From Balanoglossus misakiensis (taxonomy: Eukaryota > Hemichordata): DNA of 64,000 bases. Shown here in pieces: positions 36,246 to 64,000 of the stretch. The stretch covers positions 8,742,001 to 8,806,000 of the forward strand of contig CM082586.2 of assembly GCA_040954595.2 (NCBI GenBank). Direction: 5' to 3'. Each line of letters opens with the position of its first letter. The stretch's first letter is position 1. Under the pieces are notes generated by a model that saw nothing but the letters and a program-made list of their open reading frames with translations, had not been told where the DNA came from and ran no database searches. The translations under genes were made by a program, and so were the position numbers.

Positions 36246-39200
36246 TTGATTTGAAACGTTTGACATAAATGATGAAAATAATCAAGTATGATTTCTTATG
36301 CGGCTTCAAGTTTGTCAGTATTTGATGCTTTTAATCTTGCTTTTGCCAACTTGATCATGAATATAAAACGTATGGACGGGTTAGTGATTTCTTGCATCAC
36401 TATATACAGAATAAATTTCTTTGCACCAATATCAATGTCAGCAGTTTTAGACATTTCTATTGCAAAATTTCCAACACACTGAGTGAGAGGTCAGCCTTAA
36501 AATGACTTCAATAAACAATCATATTCTTGAAAAAATGGTTAATTTATCAGACTTGATAAACTATCCTTTTGATATACAAATTAGTTGAAATTTACAGTCA
36601 GTCATAAAATACACATCTTTAACTTTTTAAATCGTAAAAACCTACAAACCTTAAAAAGATTATGACCTTGAATGCATAATCTGACATTTAAAAAAAAAAT
36701 CATTATATTATTATGGACATTTAAACACTTTCACACAAATCATGCCTTGTGTTGTCAAGTTATAAGAAGTACCTGCAGTTGACAAACTGGTCTCTAGATA
36801 AACTCTTGACTGGACGGATAGTTTTGATAAGGGTCTCTAGAAAAAGGACACTTGAAAATACATTCTTATATCATCTGACAGTGGAATATTACTGTGCACC
36901 ACATCAAGACAAACAGGCACTTTGACAATGTTGAATAAACTGAGATTACATTTTTGTGAGTGAATTCTCTTTCATAACAGAATACAACATGGCAATCTGC
37001 ACTGTGTATTTCCACTGTCATTCTCGTTCATTCATTCGTTCTGTGAGTCGGATTTCTCTGCACGTTGCCAAAACTGACACTTTTAAACAGAGGTTATTCT
37101 CTATGAGACTGCTTCACGTAATGGAATACAGACAATCTATACTGGGAAAACATACAAAAACACAAGTATAAAACAAAGATCTCTCATTGGACGGTGTTAT
37201 TCTATATAACTATGGTGGACGGTGTATGAATTTTTTAAGTACATGACTACATGGACAGTGCCTCATATTACACTAATGGGGCAGGTCAAATATCTCTGCT
37301 TTTTTGCATCAGGTGGTGGGAGACTAGTTATTGATCAACTTATACAAAGTTTTTGACATTGTGTAGTTTGCCATGTTGGCTAGCAAAAAATGGATGGAAT
37401 ATTTGAATTAAACTAGTGTCAACCAGAGATAAAAGTACTAAAATTTGCAAAGATATATGCAGATGGGTTTTAAAATCAGAGTGTATGTTATAGATGCTGG
37501 TATTTGTAGCTCATCATTCTGTACGCTGAATTACACGACAGCCCTATTTCAATATTTGACATCTTGAGAAAGTACATGAATTGTTGAGGAATCAAATGCA
37601 TACTCAATTTTTTTAACAGGCATATGCCATACACATTATGGAGATTATGGGACCACTTCATTTGACCGAATAGCAACTTGTAGTGTAGAGAAAGACTGCA
37701 AATATCAATATATATTTCCAAATTGTGTGGACATAAGGCCATAGAATGCTTGCATGATTACACCTGTGTCACAACAGAATTCATAAAAGCGTTGTGATTT
37801 CATTGTGTATGCCCAGTCAAGAACATGAACATGGCAAACATTTTAAACTAAACTCTGTTTTCAATTGAACAGATCGAAATCTGGTAGGATGAGTGTAAGC
37901 ATTGCTGAAGACTGACAAATAAACAACTGGTGTGTGTTCTTGTAAACTGGTGTTAGGAGTGGAAGCCAGTTCTAGGAAATTTTATGCATCAGATCCATTC
38001 AGCAATGTACATGTACTGCAAATTGCAATTTTTAAGTCATTGTTTATCGTATATAGTAATTTTTCGGTACAGTTTGTACCATGATACAACAGAAAACAGA
38101 CAAAAACTTGAAATAAGGGATGGAGACAGTTTGCTTTGATACATCAAATCTTCTGTATGTAGATACCATCCCTGATAAGCCAAGTAGGTTTTAATAATGG
38201 TCTATATTTCAAAGTATACTGCCACATCCAAACCAGAACACCCAAACAAAATGATCCACTCCAAAGCTAAATTCAGTAAAATGCACCACATTACGCATTC
38301 ATACCAAATAAAGTGTGTTGAAAATTTAAAAACGGAATACTGATTGTGAAATTCAATACTGAAGGCGAAAAATTCTTCCCCTTAATGAGAGAGTTTTGCA
38401 GTTGTATGCATGTATAGGACGGATTCAATTGGTCGTATGGATCGCAGGTGGGATGGATATTCGTAACAAATTGAGTGAAAATATCAGAACTTGTCATCAA
38501 TCTGAGCAAAAAGTGAAAATATTTTCTTGTAATGAATCATCTAACACAATAAGATAGATACATGTATAAAAATACATTGATGAAATTCATCATTATTACT
38601 ATTTTCACCATTACGAACAGGTTTGCATATGTACATTTCATTCAAATCAAATAAACTTTAAAATCTTAATCTAGCTGTTTGTTCTGCATCAAATATCCAC
38701 AAAACCTCAAGCCAACATCCATTTAGAAATGAATGATCCATTCTTAAAACCTGAAAATATGTTTATATATTTTTGTTTTGAATGTGCCACCAAGGTTTGA
38801 TATGAGACAGGACCGATCTAGCCTGCTAGAATATGTACCCATTGCACTTGGTCAAATTTACAAACATGTATTATACACAATATAGTTCAGATATTTATAC
38901 ACAAAAGATGATTTCAATTTGCAATTTTGTACAGAAAGTGACACACACCTATAAAAGAATGGGAAACCTCAAAAAGCATTGCTACTTGCTAGAGTGCCTC
39001 ACAACACAACACAAAACAAAAATTAATCATTCAACATTTACATACAAATGTGAGAATAATGTAAATAAAACACAGCACTGGAACAGTTGCATTTTATCAG
39101 CGGACAATCTGTGCATCGAATTTTTTAATGTCTGAGTGCATTTCTGAAATTTCAATGCAGGTGAAACATATTTTCTCAATTTCAGAAAAGGTGAAAATTA

Positions 39201-39481
39201 TTGCCAAAATAATGTACAATTTTCAAGTCCAGCAGAAAGATATTCCATAATATAATGAAAGTATTTGATACACACTTCAACGGGCATTTAAAAACCTGTG
39301 TAATGAATTGTAAATTGCGCTGTCCCATATTATGCTGTACTCTCGGTCTTTTTCTTCCCGACTTTTCTATTTACAAATCTTGCCCCCCCCCCCCACAACT
39401 TTCATACCTTCAATGTAAATATAGTTCAAGTGTCTTCTGTAATGCTGATGTACAGTTTATCATTTATGTCAGCTGATCTCT
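36246..39481. other. Convergent intergenic region and probable DYRK4 3' UTR
   Basis: AT-rich with a 12-base C run at 39383-39394 near the DYRK4 stop. No other gene or repeat family recognised across 3.2 kb; short frames lack any family resemblance. Confidence 0.4.
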
Positions 39482-58826
<19,345 letters not shown>

Positions 58827-58868
58827 AACACTAAATGTTCACTAATGTCAATTACCGGGCCAAGCGGC

Positions 58869-58876
58869 CTTTTATA
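58869..58876 (-). promoter_or_regulatory. Possible TATA box upstream of the DYRK4-like start
   Basis: On the minus strand the sequence CATATAAAAGGCCG lies about 45 nt before the ATG. It would place transcription start near 58845 and leave a leader of only about 20 nt, so either this is a genuine short-leader promoter or the real 5' end is spliced from further upstream. Sequence match only. Confidence 0.3.
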
Positions 58877-59620
58877 TGACACCGATGCTGGCAAACAAAA
58901 GGGCGCATCAACGACAATAGGCATTGATGTATCCCATAGTTCTACACTGTGTATGCTCAAGTGCCTGTTTGCTATTGTTAGGCAAATTCGCTATTGTCCA
59001 CGATCAGCAATTTTGGATCTATCGATCGGGTATGGCAACAAACACATGACAGACAGACAGAGACTAAATTGAGTCAGCTCTTGTACTTTGTAGCACTTCA
59101 TCTGTACAACCATGAGCGCAGTCAAACACTAACCCCCGCTACAGAACTGTGATTGAGATAAGGATTCATATCTTGGTATGATCACAATTGAACAATGACC
59201 CCTGTGTCAGTACCGTATGCATTGGCATGTGCAGGGCCAGAGGCTGTCTTGATTATACATTGTTTGGAATGTCTACAGGTAGAACATTCATGACGTACAT
59301 AACTTGCTAGCTTCATGGTATAGTGCATTGGTTGCTGCTAAGATTGAGACAATTTCGATCTTTTAATTATAATAGCACAAAACTGAGTTCAGAGAAGTTA
59401 AGGTATCTCCTTAGAATATGATCAGCAAAAAACAGCCACAAAATATATACTACATCATATTCTGGCCTGGCTGTTTGAAAAGTGTCTCCATGGAAACGGT
59501 AAAGCTACATGTACCTGTAGGTATAACTGCCTGCAAGCAATTAACAGATTTGCATTTGATTGGACAGCACAATTAGATTCACGGCATAACACAGCCTGCT
59601 CTCCAAGGTTCATTAACAGA

Positions 59621-59640
59621 TTAAAGGCATGTACCTTTAA
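59621..59640. mobile_element. 20-bp TTAA-bounded palindrome, possible element remnant
   Basis: TTAAAGGCATGTACCTTTAA has the exact outer termini of family G (AGGCA.. / ..GTACCT) joined head to head with TTAA at both ends. It may be an end-to-end deletion derivative, or a chance palindrome. Confidence 0.35.
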
Positions 59641-62600
59641 ATAACATGCGTTTGCTAATCACAGGCTAAACGCCATTAATTAAATTTACAGTCCTACTGG
59701 GTTGACTATAGTTAGCAACTGTTTGAGGAAGTCTGTGCCTTGAACATGGGTCTGATACTTTTTCTCATATTTTGCTTGAACTAATTAATTTTAGATTAAA
59801 ATTAATAAATGTCCTTTTAATCTTATCAAATAATTCTGGGGAGAACTCATTACTTGCATTTGCATCAGTTAGTCATCTCTTGGCGACGCATACCACGATA
59901 GCTGTGAATTGTTTGTATGGAGGCTGATTAAATGGGTGTTTTTTACAATATCTGAACATAGACTAGCTGTTTGACTATCAATCATTTGAAATTGACTGAT
60001 CAATTTATTGAATTTCAAACACAAACCGTAAAGTAAGTCAACAGATTGGACTTGTAATAGAGAAGGAATCTAAGTTGCCAAATGGTTTGATTCGATTAAC
60101 AATCTGCATTAAACATATAGGAAGAAGTAACTTGTCCCTAGGGTATTGGCATTGTTCACAACAGCCAGGGTGGTCAGCGTGGAGACTCCAATAGTTCTTT
60201 AATTGGTTGTACACTACAGAGTTTAGTGTGGCCAAAGAACATTTGCATAACAATAATATCAATATCATAATATCAATGACAAAATAATCAATATTCTGAT
60301 CTCTCTGGCAGCAATTTAATCTCATGGTTGGTCCCTATTTTCTGAAACAGTATATAACACCACTGGTTGCCATGGTGAACAATGATTAGGTGTAAGATGC
60401 AAATCTATTGGAAATACCTCATTTTCAACGCATGTGTATCTATGGTTACATGGTTTGGAGTAACTTTCAGTTTCACAATAGGAAGCCTTTTAGACTTGCA
60501 TTTGTAACATTTAACAGCTACTTGTGATCTGCAGATTGTGCAATGTTACCGGATATGAAGACAGGAAGGTCCATTCACTGTCTGGAATTTGAGTTTAATG
60601 AGATGAAAATGCCCTCAACTGTTTTTCAGTCAAAAGCATTTCAACACAAACCTATTTCATGAATAGTAGGAGCTGTGATAAACTGTTCAGTATTGGACAC
60701 AAATGGGTACATGTACCGCTCTCACATATACATGTCATTGTCAATGACATAGTTCTGACTGAATCACTCCATTTATGAAAACTGCAAAATGGAGGTGCAT
60801 TCAAACATGTATATTTTGGTACACTGTGCAGATATGCGTGCATTGTGAATGACATACTGGCTGTCAAGAGCAATAAATTAAGGACACATTGATTGAACTG
60901 ACAGAAATTGGAATGGAATGGAATTAGTTGAGGTATGCCTGCAAAATGAAATTTTTAAAAAGAATATATACTTATTAGGCTAGCCTTAATTTGAAAGGCT
61001 AGGATGACATACTGGATCATGTCATAAATAACTGACATGAATTAATGTACATTTTATTATAAAGACCTTGTACCACTTGTAGCTATTTTTTTCTGACTTT
61101 TGATAATCCCAAATAGGGCGCCCTAACCATGGCATTTAGTGAAACCAACTAATCTCGCTCAAACTATCGAATGTGTGTACAAGCAGCTCACACTATTACA
61201 AGCCTTGTGAACAAATTAACAGATTTCTGCCAGGAATATACATCACAATTAAACCAATACCAGGTTTACACAGGGTAAAATTTGAGACACTATTTGCCTA
61301 TGGTAAACACAGAAGTTTGAATCGCATTGTGTCCACATACACAACGTTTATGTGTGGTCGCTGAGGCTCGATCACAATGGGTTGTGGAGAGGTATTAAAC
61401 CTTACATCGGCTCAGGTCTGGCTGGCAAAGCCGTCTCAAATCTAAACTCTTTCAGAACTGTTTTTAAGACGGTATCTGGTCTGAGACACTTCAGAACCAT
61501 CTTTATGGTGTGTGTGTGTGACCCCCATATAACCAAACACAGATTTTTAATGAATAGATCAAGCTACTTAAAAACTGTATTCCTGATTCTGGTTTTGAAA
61601 ACATTATACAATATGATTTGAAATGGATCAGGGTGAAGTCACATACAGTCACCTCCAATTTACATACGCCCATATATGGCTGAAATGGCGTATTTGAGAG
61701 TTCTAAAGAACACATGGTGGCGCTCTTTTTTTCGCGTGTGCCACCCACTGAAAATCTGTGATTGGCTAGATCTCAAGTTTGCCATGGTAACTATACCTAA
61801 TTTTCCATAGGTGACCATATACCTTTAAGAGTCAAAAGTTTTAACCTATGGATGCTTCACGTCAATAACATTATAGCAACTGATTAATTTACAAATTATG
61901 CTTTTGACATGATCCAGGCTTTATACAGCTAAGTTGAAAGATGTGTAAATCCGAGAAAGAAATCAAATGGCTTATCTTAAAGTCAGGATAAATAGCATAC
62001 ATTAGCCTTTCAATTACCCTAAGGCCTAAGCTTTTGGTCACAAGTCAAAAAATTACTAGGTAAGCCTAGTACGACTAGTGTCTTGGCAACATATCTTCGT
62101 AAGTAAATCAACATCAGTCATACCTTGTTACAACTTCTCCTTAAACTTAGCAGACACACAGACTTCTTTTGGTTGCCACCACAGTGTTGACCCTCATCCT
62201 GAACTGTTTTCATATTTGTACGAGTTTTTATTCAACACTAACACATGATTATTTTGAGGCATTGTGTGTGTTACTGTTCGGTCAGAGCAACAAGTAATTT
62301 CTAACTCACGTGGACTTGAAAATTCAAAGCTGCAATACATGACCCTCAATGGCAACAGTGATCAAGCCAGCTTAGTAACCACACATTTCATGACATGATC
62401 ACAATGTGGTAAACATGCTCAAATAAACGAAGCACCTTTACTTTATTCCTGTAACCTTTTATTGATTTTGAGTATATCAAATCCGCAACAAAGCTGCCAA
62501 TTCTACAGTCTCTAATTCTGTTTGTGTCGTCTGACTAAATCTGAAGCCTGAAGGAACCTGTTCTTTGCAGTCACCTGCTTTAAGCCACTCAGTATGGGTA

Positions 62601-64000
62601 GGACAGAATAAAAGCTTTGCTATCAATTGTTCAAACTCCCCTCGGTCAGGTTAATCCAGTGGTAATTTACATCAGAGTGTAGCCTAATGTGTTGTTACCC
62701 AGTTCTATTGTCAGTGTTCTGTGCCATGCATGTTATTGTTAAAGATAGATACCTGTGAATTATGAATGGACTCAGCTACTCTAATTACTATTGATCAACA
62801 TCACCTATCTGTACAGTGTTAAGACACTCTCTCTCTCTTGCTCTCTCATGCAAAATTCAAACTTTTCTTCACAAGCATACACAGCTTTCAAAATTCATGA
62901 TGTTTGGTAAGACAACTTGAAAAGTAACCAACCAAAAAAGTGACGTTAACTTTACAGACTACTAAATATTGCATGGCTAGCTTGCTCCATTGCTCTACAA
63001 ACAGTCTGGATTGATTTCTAGCATTTTAACTCCACATGATTTTGAGATCTCTCTGTAAATCACACCTTCAGATCAGAATTCTCAACATATAATTATAAAC
63101 AAACAGCTACCGCTATAAACGTTCAAATGCCAAACTCTGCCCAACCTACTCTCTAGAATGATGAGGTCTGATCTATGAAAATGGAACAGCCAGGTAAAGG
63201 GTTAATTCAATTTTATTTGTTTCATTTCCTTTCAGACTTAAAGTATGAGGTATGTTCAATGGGCATTACAAAGACCTGCAGGTTTTCAAAAGAAGAGTTT
63301 TTACTTGGAGAGCAGTGCACAAGTAGAGATACACAATGAACCAAACATTATTAGAAACTCTAATTAGACATACCGGTATGTCTCTGCCTCTCAGTGCTAA
63401 GTATCAATTTCAAACAAATGCATTTACATTTAAACTTAATTGCAATTTTTTGACATCTACAGGAAGATCGGCATAATGCCTGCACAAAGGCTCTTTATTC
63501 TTTTACAAGTTGTCTTCCAACATGAATTCAACAATTGGATTTAAGAGCCCCATCATAAAAAAACTCACAAGTAAATGTATTGTTTTATACAATTACATAT
63601 ATGACGCCTATACATGTCCTTAATGATGTCTTATGATCACCTTATAACGTTGCAAAGAAATAAATCATTTTTTTTTAATATTTTTTTGTGGACTTGTAAT
63701 TGTATGCACGTACAGGCAAATCACCAATCACTTGAGACTATGCTACAAGCATAGATTGAAACTGAATTTCTGGTAACTTTTACAACATGTATACATTATC
63801 AATCAATTCACTCTTCACTTGCAATGGCACAGAAACAAACAAACAAACCACACAAACCCATTATCATTTTGTCACCAGATCAAGAAGCAGGAACTTGATT
63901 ACAAATATCATCAGCTATTTTCCTGTAGACACTGACAGCACAGACTAGCTATGCAACACAACAACCTGTCTAATTGTACAATTTAGCTGATTTCACACTT
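59641..64000. other. Upstream flank of the DYRK4-like gene
   Basis: No gene recognised. The stretch holds the family K copy listed separately and a CT-rich patch near 62828-62848. A minus-strand donor-like AACAAG/GTATGAC near 62121 could mark a 5' UTR exon, without further support. Confidence 0.35.
61330..61535. repeat. Family K repeat, inverted copy
   Basis: Reverse complement of 4007-4232: TGGCTGGCAAAGCC, AAGACGGTATCTGGTCTGAG and GTGTGTGTGACCCCCATAT appear in mirrored order. The copies lie 57 kb apart. Confidence 0.6.

Overview
The window is a nuclear genomic segment from an animal. Genes are split by many GT..AG introns of about 60 bp to 3.5 kb, base composition is AT-rich, and the sequence between exons is crowded with short palindromic DNA transposons. 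All four recognisable genes match conserved animal families (DENND3, RITA1, USPL1, DYRK4). The repeat load (TTAA-target MITEs, foldback elements, a THAP-like/P2X7-tail-like element) suggests a non-vertebrate metazoan, most likely a marine invertebrate deuterostome. Species cannot be settled from sequence reading alone.

Layout. (1) 1-12796, plus strand: the 3' part of a DENND3-type Rab GEF, eleven exons covering the linker/PH-like region and the C-terminal WD40 propeller; the N-terminal DENN module lies off the left edge. (2) 16455-17081, minus strand: intronless coding region of a RITA1 homologue (RBPJ/tubulin-binding), convergent with DENND3. (3) 24.6-30.45 kb, plus strand: complete USPL1-type SUMO isopeptidase in five coding exons, plus an upstream leader exon with ETS and YY1 motifs and a small uORF that overlaps the start codon. 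RITA1 and USPL1 are divergent, separated by 7.6 kb holding a tandem repeat and a nested transposon stack. (4) 39482-58826, minus strand: complete thirteen-exon class II DYRK kinase, closest to DYRK4, convergent with USPL1. All splice phases close and give 665 residues. (5) 58.8-64 kb: upstream flank of the kinase with no gene recognised.

The genes are independent housekeeping or signalling loci, not an operon or pathway: vesicle traffic (DENND3), Notch/RBPJ and tubulin (RITA1), SUMO processing (USPL1) and protein phosphorylation (DYRK4).

The most striking content is the mobile DNA. At least five families share TTAA target sites, and several insertions are nested. A 1.83-kb foldback at 20985-22811 sits inside another TTAA element. 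Its arms carry mirror copies of a THAP-like N-terminus and its loop carries a broken reading frame resembling the cysteine-rich P2X7 C-terminal (ballast) domain. A second, very young 1.2-kb foldback (39986-41203) has a 7-bp target duplication, and its unoccupied site can be seen in a related repeat copy elsewhere in the window.
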